NCBI RefSeq assembly: GCF_003201935.1
Contig: NZ_QJJL01000002.1
Coordinates: 868,001-932,000 of the forward strand
Direction: 5' to 3'
DNA: 64,000 nt
Source: Loktanella sp. PT4BL
Lineage (GTDB): Bacteria; Pseudomonadota; Alphaproteobacteria; Rhodobacterales; Rhodobacteraceae
Positions 53,008 through 62,111 of this stretch are shown one piece after another; position 1 is the stretch's first letter; every line of letters begins with the position of its first letter. The notes under the pieces were generated by a model, which was given only the letters and a program-made list of their open reading frames with translations, was not told the DNA's origin and did not search any database. Both the position numbers and the translations under genes were made by a program.

Positions 53008-53784
53008 ATGAAACGTCATTTTATCACTGCATCACTCGCCAGCATTATCGCTGCAACGCCCGCCCTGGCCCATTACGGCATGATTATTCCCAATGATCCG
53101 ATGATCAGTCAGGAAGACGGACGCAGTGTTGCGCTGACGATGTCGTTCTCGCATCCGTTCGAAATGGACGGCATGATGCTTGATACACCTGTGGCATTCT
53201 CGGTCACACATGAGGGCACCACCACGGACCTGCTCGGCGATCTTGAAAGTGCGACCGTGATGGACGATCAGGGCTACACGCTTGATTATCCGCTGGACCG
53301 TCCTGGCACCTATATCTTCGCGATGGAACCACAGCCCTATTGGGAACCTGCCGAAGATGCCTTTATCATCCACTACACAAAAACCTATGTGACCGCCTAT
53401 GGCGACGACGAGGGCTGGGATACCGAACTGGGCCTGAAAACCGAGATTGTCCCGCTGTCCAAACCCTTCGGCCTGTGGGAGCACAACGTCTTTCAGGGCA
53501 TCGTCAAGATGGACGGCGAAGCCGTGCCCTATGCAGAGGTCGAGGTCGAATTCTTCAATGATGGCGCAGGGGCGACCGTCCCGGACGAACTGATGATTAC
53601 GCAGACGGTCAAGGCCGATGCGAACGGTGTCTTCACCTACGCGCCACCATCCGATGGCTGGTGGGGTTTCGCCGCTCTGAACACCGCTGATTATACTTTG
53701 GTCGAAGAAACATCGGGCGAAGAGAAGGCCGTCGAACTTGGCGCCGTGATCTGGGTTCACTTCGAAGAATGGACCGGACAATGA
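53008..53784 (+). CDS. periplasmic DUF4198 protein, putative metal-uptake component
   Basis: 258 residues. Signal peptide about 1-21 (SIIAATPALAH). The mature start HYGMIIPNDPMIS, with an N-terminal His, is the DUF4198 signature; the rest is beta sandwich (FSHPFEMDG, DRPGTYIFAMEP, then a C-terminal Ig-like half FQGIVKMDGEAVPYAEVEVE). DUF4198 proteins include NikK of energy-coupling nickel transporters. AGGAGG ribosome site. Overlaps the next gene by four bases. Confidence 0.78.
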   Translation: MKRHFITASLASIIAATPALAHYGMIIPNDPMISQEDGRSVALTMSFSHPFEMDGMMLDTPVAFSVTHEGTTTDLLGDLESATVMDDQGYTLDYPLDRPGTYIFAMEPQPYWEPAEDAFIIHYTKTYVTAYGDDEGWDTELGLKTEIVPLSKPFGLWEHNVFQGIVKMDGEAVPYAEVEVEFFNDGAGATVPDELMITQTVKADANGVFTYAPPSDGWWGFAALNTADYTLVEETSGEEKAVELGAVIWVHFEEWTGQ

Positions 53785-54116
53785 TCCGGGCCATTGCCTT
53801 GGCTAGCATTTGTGCTGTCGCCCCCATGGGGGCGGCGGCACATCAGTTGACGGTATTCGCCGCAACCAACTGCGAAATGGTGACAGTCGAAGCCAAGTTT
53901 TCAAACGGAAATCCCGTCATGCTCGCCGATGTGCGCGTGCTGGATGGCAACAACACGTTGCTGCTGACGCTGCCGATCAACGAGGATGGCACCGTCGCCA
54001 TTCCGCTTGACAGTGTGGACCACTCCGGCGGTCTTGTGATCGAAGTCGACACCGGCAGCCACGATAATTACTGGATCGTGACACCAGACGACATTGCACG
54101 CAGCTGCCAGAGTTGA
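53781..54116 (+). CDS. small periplasmic beta-domain protein, NikL-like
   Basis: 111 residues from the ATG before IRAIALASICAV. Signal peptide about 1-19 (VAPMGAAA), mature start HQLTVFAATNCEMVTVEAKF, again with His at or near the mature N-terminus. The remaining sequence is a small Ig/carboxypeptidase-regulatory-like beta domain (VMLADVRVLDGNNTLLLTL). Two cysteines (NCEMV and SCQS). Overlaps both neighbours in ATGA/TGATG junctions. NikK-NikL pairs of this size occur with nickel transporters; here an FtsX transporter takes that place. Confidence 0.6.
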   Translation: MIRAIALASICAVAPMGAAAHQLTVFAATNCEMVTVEAKFSNGNPVMLADVRVLDGNNTLLLTLPINEDGTVAIPLDSVDHSGGLVIEVDTGSHDNYWIVTPDDIARSCQS

Positions 54117-55009
54117 TGACCATGCCCCTGCTCAGACCGTTCCTCGCCGTCGTGTTGACACTTCTTGCCGCCAACCCTGTCGCGGCACAGGATCGTTCGC
54201 GCGTTGTTGCTGTGAATTATCCTTTACAGTATTTTGCCGAACGTCTCGCCGGGGATGAAGCAGAGGTCATTTTTCCGGTTCCGGCGGATGTTGACCCCTC
54301 TTTCTGGCGCCCATCCATTGCCGATATCAGCACGATCCAGTCTGCCGATCTGATCCTGTTGAACGGTGCGGGATTTGCCACCTGGGTTGATCGGGTTTCC
54401 CTGCCGCGCGCCAAGGTCGTCAATTCGACCGCCGCAATCGAAGACCAGTTCATCCGCACCGAAAGCATCACACACAGCCATGGTGACGGCGACGAACATT
54501 CGCACGAAGGGCTTGCCTCCTATACCTGGCTTGACCCGATACTGGCGATCGCACAGGCCGAAGCCGTTGCTGCGGCGATCACTGCACGCGGGATCGCACC
54601 TGATGATGCGGTTGCAACGCGGCTCGACGCGTTGCGGGCGGACCTTGCGGAGTTGGACAGGCAGGCCACCGGCGCATTTGATGGCATGCAAGACATCGCG
54701 ATGATCGCAACGCACCCGCGCTATCAATACCTGGCACAGCGCTATGGCCTGTCGATCTCATCACTGGAATGGGAAGCCGGCGCCATGCCGACCGAAGCAG
54801 AACAGGCTGACCTTGTCGCACTTGCCGCGCAAACAGGCGCGCAGGTCCTGATCTGGGAAGCCGCCCCCCCGGCCGAAGCTTTTGCTGTCGCGGCCGAGCT
54901 TGGCCTTGCAAACATCGTCTTCCCGACCCTCGCGCAGGGGGTTGATGACCAAACATACATTCAGGCTATAGCCAACGCTTTGACGGCAATTTCCGAAGCC
55001 AAGCCGTAG
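54116..55009 (+). CDS. ZnuA/TroA-like metal-binding ABC protein
   Basis: 297 residues. Signal peptide about 1-23 (TLLAANPVAA). Cluster 9 binding-protein features: VVAVNYPLQYFAERLAGD, a His-rich loop SHGDGDEHSHEGLASYTWLD of the zinc-binding type, and metal ligands in TWLDP, ATHPRYQYLAQRYGL and the final Asp region. The usual ZnuB/ZnuC partners are missing; the only ABC genes in the operon are of MacB/LolDE class, so this is an unusual pairing. Zinc is the likely metal from the His loop; manganese or nickel cannot be excluded. Confidence 0.85.
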   Translation: MTMPLLRPFLAVVLTLLAANPVAAQDRSRVVAVNYPLQYFAERLAGDEAEVIFPVPADVDPSFWRPSIADISTIQSADLILLNGAGFATWVDRVSLPRAKVVNSTAAIEDQFIRTESITHSHGDGDEHSHEGLASYTWLDPILAIAQAEAVAAAITARGIAPDDAVATRLDALRADLAELDRQATGAFDGMQDIAMIATHPRYQYLAQRYGLSISSLEWEAGAMPTEAEQADLVALAAQTGAQVLIWEAAPPAEAFAVAAELGLANIVFPTLAQGVDDQTYIQAIANALTAISEAKP

Positions 55010-55128
55010 ATTGCAGGCGATGCGGGGTCGCTGTCTGGACGCGCTGGCAGCCGCTGCTTGACCCATCAGATGGCCCAGCGCGGCCTGAGTTCTCGTTTGA
55101 CCTGAAGGCGCAACTGCGCGATCACTCT

Positions 55129-55142
55129 GGAATATGCATTCC
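55129..55142. promoter_or_regulatory. IolR-like operator upstream of the RpiR regulator
   Basis: GGAATATGCATTCC fits GGAA-N6-TTCC exactly and is a near-perfect palindrome. This is the motif I recall for Sinorhizobium IolR. It lies about 55 bp before the regulator gene, fitting autoregulation. Confidence 0.6.
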
Positions 55143-55195
55143 ATTTTTCGAGACTTCATTCTACCCTCACTGAAAACCCGTGAGGAGCGCAAGAG

Positions 55196-56011
55196 ATGGA
55201 TGAAGTCCGATCGCCGGAAAACCTAGAGGAACTCACCGACAGAATTGCGCAATTGCAGCAGACATTGCCCAAGCGTTTGCGCCAGTGCGCCGACTACATT
55301 CTTCAGAATACGCACGAGATTGCCTTTTCCACTGTTGCCGAAATCAGCGAAAGGGCAAATGTACAGCCGTCAGCCGTCATGCGCTTCTGTCAGGTCATCG
55401 GCTTTGGCGGCTATACGGACATGCAGAAGCTTGTCCGGCAGACGATCCAGCCAAAGATGCCCGACTACAACGAACGTATTCAGAACTTGCGCGAATCCGG
55501 CGACGACAGCCCGACCGCAATTTTGGCAGAGTTCGTTGAAGCCGGCCGGAAATCCCTGGAACAGCTTTCAGCAACTGTAAACGAAGCTTCACTGGAGCAG
55601 GCTGTGGAAACGCTCGCACAGGCCCAATTGATCCATGTGGTAGGGATGCGACGGGCATATCCTGTTGCGTCATATCTGTCTTACGCCTTTGAAAAGCTGC
55701 ATATACCCAGTGTATTGCATGGTGGTGGCGGGCGCTTGACCCATGCCGAAGCCATGCGTGAGGGAGACGCTTTGGTCGCGATCACATTTGCGCCTTACAG
55801 TCCTGAAACCATTGCACTTGCGGATGAAGCGGTGAGCCGCGGGCTGCCTGTCATCCTGATGAGCGACAGCCCTTCTTTGCCGATAAAAGGCACATCTCTT
55901 GTGCCGCTCATCGTCTCGGAAATTGACTTTGGCGCGTTCCGTTCCCTCTCGGCAACTTTATCTCTGGCGATCTCATTGGCGGTTGCAACCGGCGCCCGAA
56001 GATCGCGATAA
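55196..56011 (+). CDS. iolR: MurR/RpiR-family regulator, likely inositol repressor
   Basis: 271 residues. N-terminal helix-turn-helix (about 10-85) with IAFSTVAEISERANVQPSAV and MRFCQVIGFGGYTDMQKLV; C-terminal SIS sugar-phosphate domain (about 120-260) with LIHVVGMRRAYPVASYLSY, VAITFAPYSPETIALA and GLPVILMSDSPSL. It precedes the inositol importer and catabolic genes in the same direction, as IolR does in rhizobia. Confidence 0.85.
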   Translation: MDEVRSPENLEELTDRIAQLQQTLPKRLRQCADYILQNTHEIAFSTVAEISERANVQPSAVMRFCQVIGFGGYTDMQKLVRQTIQPKMPDYNERIQNLRESGDDSPTAILAEFVEAGRKSLEQLSATVNEASLEQAVETLAQAQLIHVVGMRRAYPVASYLSYAFEKLHIPSVLHGGGGRLTHAEAMREGDALVAITFAPYSPETIALADEAVSRGLPVILMSDSPSLPIKGTSLVPLIVSEIDFGAFRSLSATLSLAISLAVATGARRSR

Positions 56012-56042
56012 ATGACAAATTCATGTTGATTAATCCTCAAAT

Positions 56043-56056
56043 AGAATAATAATTCC
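56043..56056. promoter_or_regulatory. second IolR-like operator, before the inositol importer
   Basis: AGAATAATAATTCC fits (A/G)GAA-N6-TTCC with one mismatch (first G to A). It lies about 75 bp before the binding-protein gene start, a sensible place for a repressor of the importer and catabolic genes. Confidence 0.45.
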
Positions 56057-56129
56057 ATTTGCAGGAGAGATGATTCTTTCTGTGCGGTCAGCTGAGGAAC
56101 TGGCCGGGAGAAAACAACGGGAGGTTCTC

Positions 56130-57071
56130 ATGAAGAAGACATTTACCGCAATTGCTGCGGCAGCATTTGCTGTCGTCGGTGTTGTCGCTCCGGCGCATGC
56201 CGAGGGCGAAAGATATGTACTGGTCAGCCACGCACCAGACAGCGATAGCTGGTGGAACACCATCAAGAATGGCGTCGCACTTGCGGGTGATCAAATGGGC
56301 GTTGAGGTCGAGTACCGCAACCCGCCAACGGGTGACTTGGCCGACATGGCCCGTATCATCGAACAGGCTGCGGCCTCTGGCCCTGACGGCATCATCACAA
56401 CGCTGGCCGACTATGACGTTCTGTCCGGTCCGATCCGCGCGGCTGTCGATAGTGGTGTTGATGTCATCATCATCAACTCCGGTTCGCCGGATCAGGCCCG
56501 CGAAGTGGGCGCGCTGATGTATGTAGGCCAGCCTGAATATGACGCAGGTTTTGCTGCCGGTCAGCGCGCGGCGGGCGATGGCATCAGTTCGTTCCTGTGC
56601 GTGAACCACTACATCAACTCGCCTTCATCCACAGAGCGTTGCCAGGGCTTCGCAGATGGTCTTGGTGTGGAACTGGGCAACCAGATGATCGACAGCGGTC
56701 AGGACCCTGCGGAAATCAAGAACAAGGTTCTGGCTTACCTGTCTGCCAACCCTGAAACCGAAGCTGTTCTGACACTCGGGCCGACATCCGCTGATCCCAC
56801 CATCCTTGCGCTGGAGGAAAACGGCATGGCTGGTGACATCTACTTCGGGACGTTCGATCTGGGCGAAGAAATCGTCAATGGCCTGAAGTCCGGCGTGATC
56901 AACTGGGGTATCGACCAGCAGCCGTTCCTGCAGGCCTATCTGCCCGTGATCGTCTTGGCGAACTATCACCGTTACGGCGTTCTGCCCGGTAACAACATCA
57001 ACTCTGGCCCTGGCTTTGTGACAGCTGACGGCCTGGCGAAGATTGAAGAGTTCGCCGGCGAGTACCGCTAA
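56130..57071 (+). CDS. inositol-type sugar ABC binding protein
   Basis: 313 residues from the ATG before KKTFTAIAAAAFAV, with RBS GGGAGG. Signal peptide about 1-24 (ending APAHA). Cluster B (RbsB-like) binding protein: YVLVSHAPDSDSWWNTIKNG, GIITTLADYDVLSGPI, VDVIIINSGSP and GIDQQPFLQAYLPVIVL. Position ahead of iolG-iolC-iolD and behind an IolR-like regulator makes myo-inositol the likely ligand. Confidence 0.88.
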   Translation: MKKTFTAIAAAAFAVVGVVAPAHAEGERYVLVSHAPDSDSWWNTIKNGVALAGDQMGVEVEYRNPPTGDLADMARIIEQAAASGPDGIITTLADYDVLSGPIRAAVDSGVDVIIINSGSPDQAREVGALMYVGQPEYDAGFAAGQRAAGDGISSFLCVNHYINSPSSTERCQGFADGLGVELGNQMIDSGQDPAEIKNKVLAYLSANPETEAVLTLGPTSADPTILALEENGMAGDIYFGTFDLGEEIVNGLKSGVINWGIDQQPFLQAYLPVIVLANYHRYGVLPGNNINSGPGFVTADGLAKIEEFAGEYR

Positions 57072-57090
57072 GGTCTCCTCCCTGTCGTGC

Positions 57091-57148
57091 CAGGGTGCGG
57101 TGCGCCCTGACCGACACGTGGTTCAGGGCGTCCTTTCCGGACGCCCTG
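57091..57148 (+). repeat. two tandem hairpins between binding-protein and permease genes
   Basis: CAGGGTGC/GCGCCCTG (57091-57098 and 57102-57109, one G-U pair) and CAGGGCGTCC/GGACGCCCTG (57124-57133 and 57139-57148, perfect). Neither has a T-tract. They likely protect the binding-protein mRNA from 3' decay and limit read-through, giving more binding protein than permease. Confidence 0.6.
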
Positions 57149-57191
57149 ATACCAACAAAACCCACCAAATCTGACAAAGGAATGCTGCGCC

Positions 57192-58313
57192 ATGACCGGT
57201 AGTACCCAAGCGGGAGTTGCAGACGAGCGGATCAAGGAAACCTCGTTCATCCGCAAGGCTCTTATTCGTCCAGAACTCGGCGGAATTGTCGGCACCATCG
57301 CTGTGTTTACATTCTTCCTGCTGACCGCTGCTGATAGCGGTATGTTCAACACACAAGGCATTCTGAACTGGTCTGTCGTATCGGCCCAGTTCATGATCAT
57401 CGCTGTCGGTGCCTGTTTGCTGATGATCGCGGGCGAGTTTGACTTGTCGGTCGGCTCAATGATCGGCTTTGCGGGCATGTTGATTGCGATTTTCTCTGTC
57501 ACGCTCAGTTGGCCTGTCTGGGTCGCGATCCTGCTGACTTTCGCGATTTGCATCGCGATCGGTGCGCTGAACGGGTTCATCGTCATCCGGACGGGATTGC
57601 CAAGTTTCATCGTCACATTGGCGTTCCTGTTTATCCTGCGCGGTTTCACAATTTTCTTTCCGCAAACGTTCGAGCGCAAAACAATCATCGGCGGCATCAA
57701 AGAGGCCGCTGAGGGCGATTGGCTCGCCCCTGTCTTTGGCGGCAAAATAGGCGGCCCGATCTTTACATGGCTGGGTGACATGGGGATCATCGACGTGTTC
57801 GAACGCGGCACCCGTGCCGGTGAGCCTGTTGTCGATGGCATTCCGATGCTGATCGTCTGGGCCCTTGGTCTGGTTATCTTCGGTCATGTGCTTTTGACCC
57901 GCACACGCTTTGGCAACTGGATCTTTGCCGCCGGCGGTGACGCGGAAGCAGCCCGCAACTCGGGTGTGCCGGTGACCAAAGTCAAAATCCAGATGTTTAT
58001 GTTCACCGCTTTTTGCGCGACCGTCTTTGCCACCTGTCAGGTGATGGAGTTCGGGTCAGCAGGTGCGGACCGTGGACTTTTGAAAGAGTTCGAGGCGATC
58101 ATCGCCGTCGTGATCGGCGGCGCGCTTCTGACGGGCGGCTACGGGTCGGTCATAGGTGCCGCATTGGGCGCGCTGATCTTTGGCGTCGTACAACAGGGCC
58201 TGTTTTTCGCCGGAGTTGAAAGCTCACTTTTCCGCGTGTTCCTGGGCGCCATCCTCTTGGGTGCTGTGATCCTGAACACCTACATCCGCCGTCTCATCAC
58301 AGGAGAGCGTTGA
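57192..58313 (+). CDS. sugar ABC transporter permease (RbsC-like), inositol
   Basis: 373 residues with about ten membrane segments. [17 protein letters not shown] is the conserved RbsC core motif; [20 protein letters not shown] near the end. An extended segment around [20 protein letters not shown] forms a periplasmic loop. Ends one base before the ATPase gene. Confidence 0.9.
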   Translation: MTGSTQAGVADERIKETSFIRKALIRPELGGIVGTIAVFTFFLLTAADSGMFNTQGILNWSVVSAQFMIIAVGACLLMIAGEFDLSVGSMIGFAGMLIAIFSVTLSWPVWVAILLTFAICIAIGALNGFIVIRTGLPSFIVTLAFLFILRGFTIFFPQTFERKTIIGGIKEAAEGDWLAPVFGGKIGGPIFTWLGDMGIIDVFERGTRAGEPVVDGIPMLIVWALGLVIFGHVLLTRTRFGNWIFAAGGDAEAARNSGVPVTKVKIQMFMFTAFCATVFATCQVMEFGSAGADRGLLKEFEAIIAVVIGGALLTGGYGSVIGAALGALIFGVVQQGLFFAGVESSLFRVFLGAILLGAVILNTYIRRLITGER

Positions 58314-58314
58314 T

Positions 58315-59097
58315 ATGTCTGATCCCATCATTCAGATGAAAAACATCCAGAAACACTTTGGCTCTGTCATCGCTCTGGCCGGTGTGTCGGTTGATGTTTT
58401 CCCCGGCGAATGCCACTGCCTTTTGGGTGACAACGGTGCGGGTAAATCGACCTTCATCAAGACGATGTCGGGGGTTCACAAGCCAACCGCGGGCGAGATC
58501 TTTTTCGAAGGCAAGCCCATGTCCTTTGAAGACCCGCGGGATGCCATGGAAGCCGGAATTGCGACGGTACACCAGCACCTTGCGATGATCCCGCTGATGA
58601 GCGTCAGCCGCAACTTCTTCATGGGCAACGAACCTGTGAAAAAGAAATTCGGGATCAACTTTCTTGATCAGCAAAAAGCAGATGAAATCACCATGCAGGA
58701 AATGCGCAAAATGGGCATTAACCTGCGTGGCCCTGATCAGGCCGTCGGCACCCTGTCGGGTGGTGAGCGTCAAACGGTAGCTATTGCCCGTGCTGTCTAT
58801 TTCGGCGCAAAGGTCCTGATTTTGGACGAACCGACGTCAGCGTTGGGTGTGCGGCAGACCGCCAACGTCCTGAGCACCGTGCATAAGGTGCGCGAACAGG
58901 GGATCGGGGTTGTTTTTATCACGCATAACGTGCGTCATGCGCTGGCTGTGGGTGACCGTTTTACAGTATTGAACCGTGGTCAGACACTTGGTACGGCCAA
59001 ACGCGGCGAGATCGAATATGACGAATTGCACGATATGATGGCAGGTGGCGACGAACTTGCCAAACTCGTGCCTGAACTGGGCAAGCAGGGCCAGTAA
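58315..59097 (+). CDS. sugar ABC transporter ATPase, single-domain RbsA type, inositol
   Basis: 260 residues. Only one nucleotide-binding domain (Walker [15 protein letters not shown], signature [15 protein letters not shown], Walker [17 protein letters not shown]-loop ITHNVRHA) unlike the two-domain RbsA; this single form is usual for inositol and fructose importers (FrcA/IatA). The substrate domain reads [21 protein letters not shown]. Confidence 0.9.
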   Translation: MSDPIIQMKNIQKHFGSVIALAGVSVDVFPGECHCLLGDNGAGKSTFIKTMSGVHKPTAGEIFFEGKPMSFEDPRDAMEAGIATVHQHLAMIPLMSVSRNFFMGNEPVKKKFGINFLDQQKADEITMQEMRKMGINLRGPDQAVGTLSGGERQTVAIARAVYFGAKVLILDEPTSALGVRQTANVLSTVHKVREQGIGVVFITHNVRHALAVGDRFTVLNRGQTLGTAKRGEIEYDELHDMMAGGDELAKLVPELGKQGQ

Positions 59098-59108
59098 ACA
59101 GATACCAA

Positions 59109-59132
59109 CAGCCGCCCGGCACCGTGCGGCTG
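59109..59132 (+). repeat. hairpin between importer and iolG
   Basis: CAGCCGC (59109-59115) and GCGGCTG (59126-59132) form a perfect 7-bp stem with a 10-base loop. It may divide importer and catabolic messages. No T-tract. Confidence 0.45.
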
Positions 59133-59190
59133 CACTTTACATCAACGCCCAACCGGCTGCTGCCTTGGGACGAAAACGAAGGCGAATCTT

Positions 59191-60186
59191 ATGTTGAAAG
59201 TTGGTCTCCTCGGCGCGGGCCGAATTGGCTGGGTCCATGCAAAAGCGATCACTGCGCATGGTGGAAGTACTTTGGTTGCGGTATCGGACTTTATCCCAGA
59301 AAGCGCCCAGAAACTGGCGGCCGAATATGGCTGTGAGGCCCGCAGCACAGATGACATTATCGCGGACCCCGCGATTGATGCGATCCTGATTGCCACCTCC
59401 ACCGATACGCATTCGGACCTGATGGAGAAAGCGACAGCCGCAGGCAAAGCCGTGCTTTGCGAAAAACCGGTGGACCTCAGCCTTGAACGCGCGCGCGCCT
59501 GCCAAAAGGTCGTGGCAGAAACCGGTCAACCGGTCATGATCGGCTTCAACCGCCGCTTTGACCCAAGTTTCGGAGCACTGAAAGCGGCCTTGGACGCGGG
59601 CGAGATCGGCAAGGCCGAGCTTTTGAGCATCACCTCATTCGACCCTGCCCCGCCACCTGTGGCCTATGTAAAGGTCTCTGGCGGCTTGTTCCGCGACATG
59701 ATGATCCATGATTTTGATATGTCGCAGTTTATCATGGGTGCCACACCGGTCAGTCTGACGGCTGCGGCGACAAGCATTGTTGACCCCGCAATTGGCGAAG
59801 CGGGCGATGTCGATACGGCTGTCGTGACGATGACCTATGCCGATGGACGGATCGCCGTGATCAAGAATTCGCGGCGTGCGGCCTATGGCTATGACCAACG
59901 CCTTGAAGTGCTTGGCTCTGAGGGGTTGTTGCAGGCCCAGAACATGCTGGAAAACCTTGTGGTCAAATCCACCAAGCAGGGCGTTACCGGTGCGAAACCC
60001 ACGTTCTTTTTTCTGGAGCGCTATATGCCCGCCTACACCGCCGAATGGGATAGCTTTGTAACCGCAGTAACCAAGGGTACGGCGATGCCCGTGACCTTGC
60101 AGGATGGTGTCAACGCGCTGGCGATGGCAGAGGCGGCAACGCTTTCGGCCAAGGAAGGCAAACCGGTGAGAATCGAAGATGTCTGA
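59191..60186 (+). CDS. iolG: inositol 2-dehydrogenase (Gfo/Idh/MocA family)
   Basis: 331 residues. Rossmann motif VGLLGAGRIGWVHAKAI, the EKPVDL motif (LCEKPVDLSLERA) and the catalytic Lys-x-x-Asp/His area (GLFRDMMIHDFDMSQFIMG). It oxidises myo-inositol to 2-keto-myo-inositol with NAD+, the first catabolic step. Overlaps iolC by eight bases. The motif set is the same in some other sugar dehydrogenases; the operon decides. Confidence 0.9.
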   Translation: MLKVGLLGAGRIGWVHAKAITAHGGSTLVAVSDFIPESAQKLAAEYGCEARSTDDIIADPAIDAILIATSTDTHSDLMEKATAAGKAVLCEKPVDLSLERARACQKVVAETGQPVMIGFNRRFDPSFGALKAALDAGEIGKAELLSITSFDPAPPPVAYVKVSGGLFRDMMIHDFDMSQFIMGATPVSLTAAATSIVDPAIGEAGDVDTAVVTMTYADGRIAVIKNSRRAAYGYDQRLEVLGSEGLLQAQNMLENLVVKSTKQGVTGAKPTFFFLERYMPAYTAEWDSFVTAVTKGTAMPVTLQDGVNALAMAEAATLSAKEGKPVRIEDV

Positions 60187-62101
60187 TCTGGATCTGATCA
60201 CGATCGGGCGTTCATCGGTTGACCTTTACGGCGCCCAGATCGGCGGCCGTCTGGAAGACATGGGGTCATTTGACAAATACATCGGCGGCTCACCCACCAA
60301 TATTGCCTGCGGCACGGCACGGTTGGGTCTGAAATCAGCCGTTATCACAGGTGTAGGCGATGAACACATGGGGCGTTTCATTACCGAACAGCTCCAGCGC
60401 GAGGGCGTGGCAATTGATGGTGTGAAAGTCGACGCGGATCGCCTGACCGCTCTGGTCTTGCTTGGCATTCGCGACGAGGATCAGTTTCCGCTGATTTTCT
60501 ACCGCGAGAATTGCGCCGATATGGGGCTGACCGAAGACGACATTGACCCGCAGTTCATCAAACGCGCGCGTGCGATTGTCGCCACGGGAACCCATCTGAG
60601 CAACCAGCAAGTGGCCGCCGCAACCTTGAAAGCACTCAATCTTGCGCGCGAGAACGGACAGTTGACGGCTTTGGACATCGACTATCGCCCCAACCTGTGG
60701 GGCGTGGCAGGTCATGGCGACGGCGAAAGCCGTTTTGTCGAAAGCGCGGCAGTCACCGAAAAGCTGCAGGCATCGCTGCATCTGTTCGATCTGATCGTCG
60801 GCACCGAAGAAGAGTTTCATATAGCAGGTGGATCAACCGACACCTTGACGGCGCTGCGCGCGGTGCGTGCTGTCTCAGGCGCGACCTTGGTGTGCAAACG
60901 CGGCGCGCTCGGGGCGACAGCCTTCACCGGCGACATTCCCGCCAGCCTTGATGATGGCGAAACCGGTCCCGGATTTCCGATCGAGGTGTTCAACGTCCTC
61001 GGGGCGGGTGACGGGTTTATGTCGGGCTTGCTCAAAGGCTGGCTCGATGGCGAAGACTGGCCCGTTGCGTTGAAATACGCCAATGCCTGTGGTGCCTTTG
61101 CCGTCAGCCGTCACGGATGCACCCCTGCCTATCCTACGTGGGAAGAGCTGAATTTCTTCTTTGAGCGTGGCATCAAGCAACCGGATTTGCGCAATGACGC
61201 CATACTCGAACAGGTGCACTGGGCAACCACACGTGTCACACGCACCGGCAACACATGGGATCATGTGCGCACCTTTGCCTTTGATCACCGCTCCCAGCTT
61301 GAAGAGATCCCCGGGTACTCCGCGCAAAAGGGGGCTGCGTTCAAAGAGCTTTGCCTCCATGCAGCACTGCAGGTCGCGGACGGTCAGGACGGTTATGGCA
61401 TCCTGTGTGACAACAGAATTGGCCGCTCTGCCCTGCACCGCGCGTCCGGTACTGGGCTCTGGATTGGCCGCCCGACCGAATGGCCCGGCAGCCGCCCGAT
61501 TACCTTTGAACCCGAACTTGGTGAGGATTTCGGCCAGTTCCGCGAATGGGCACGAGAGAACATCGTGAAGCTTCTGGTCTTTTGTCACCCGACCGACGCG
61601 CCTGACCTGCGCGCCTTACAGGAAGAACGCGTAAAGCGGCTGTTCACAGCTGCGCGGCGCAATGGACTTGAATTTCTGTTGGAGATCATTCCCTCCAAAG
61701 TTGGTCCGGTGGATGACACTACGACGTCCCAATTGATCCAGCAGTTTTATGATGCCGGCGTCTATCCTGACTGGTGGAAGCTTGAGCCGTTCAAGACAGA
61801 CGCCGCGTGGTCCAATGCCGTCAATGCCATTGAAACCAATGATCCACGCACCCGCGGGATCGTCGTGCTGGGCCTTGATGCGCCCGAGGATGAATTGGCG
61901 CAAAGCTTTGCACTGGCGGCCAAACAGCCCCTGGTCAAAGGCTTTGCCGTTGGGCGCACAATCTTTGGCGATGCGGCGCGCGCGTGGATGAAGGGTGACA
62001 TGACCGATGCCGAAGCTGTGTCCCAAATGGCCGACCGCTTTGATCGGTTATGCAAGACGTGGGACAAGGCGCGGGCAGATGTCCGGCTGAACGCCGCCTG
62101 A
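60179..62101 (+). CDS. iolC: 5-dehydro-2-deoxygluconokinase fused to DUF2090 domain
   Basis: 640 residues. An N-terminal PfkB-type sugar kinase (about 1-330) with IGRSSVDLYG, GGSPTNIACGTARLG and the base/anion hole NVLGAGDGFMSGLLKG; then DUF2090 (about 335-640), an aldolase-like barrel (HRSQLEEIPG, LVFCHPTDAPDLRALQEE). It phosphorylates DKG in the inositol pathway. The fused form is common in proteobacteria; the C-terminal domain might provide the aldolase step otherwise done by IolJ. The next gene begins 10 bases on. Confidence 0.93.
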   Translation: MSDLDLITIGRSSVDLYGAQIGGRLEDMGSFDKYIGGSPTNIACGTARLGLKSAVITGVGDEHMGRFITEQLQREGVAIDGVKVDADRLTALVLLGIRDEDQFPLIFYRENCADMGLTEDDIDPQFIKRARAIVATGTHLSNQQVAAATLKALNLARENGQLTALDIDYRPNLWGVAGHGDGESRFVESAAVTEKLQASLHLFDLIVGTEEEFHIAGGSTDTLTALRAVRAVSGATLVCKRGALGATAFTGDIPASLDDGETGPGFPIEVFNVLGAGDGFMSGLLKGWLDGEDWPVALKYANACGAFAVSRHGCTPAYPTWEELNFFFERGIKQPDLRNDAILEQVHWATTRVTRTGNTWDHVRTFAFDHRSQLEEIPGYSAQKGAAFKELCLHAALQVADGQDGYGILCDNRIGRSALHRASGTGLWIGRPTEWPGSRPITFEPELGEDFGQFREWARENIVKLLVFCHPTDAPDLRALQEERVKRLFTAARRNGLEFLLEIIPSKVGPVDDTTTSQLIQQFYDAGVYPDWWKLEPFKTDAAWSNAVNAIETNDPRTRGIVVLGLDAPEDELAQSFALAAKQPLVKGFAVGRTIFGDAARAWMKGDMTDAEAVSQMADRFDRLCKTWDKARADVRLNAA

Positions 62102-62111
62102 GGAGCAAAAA

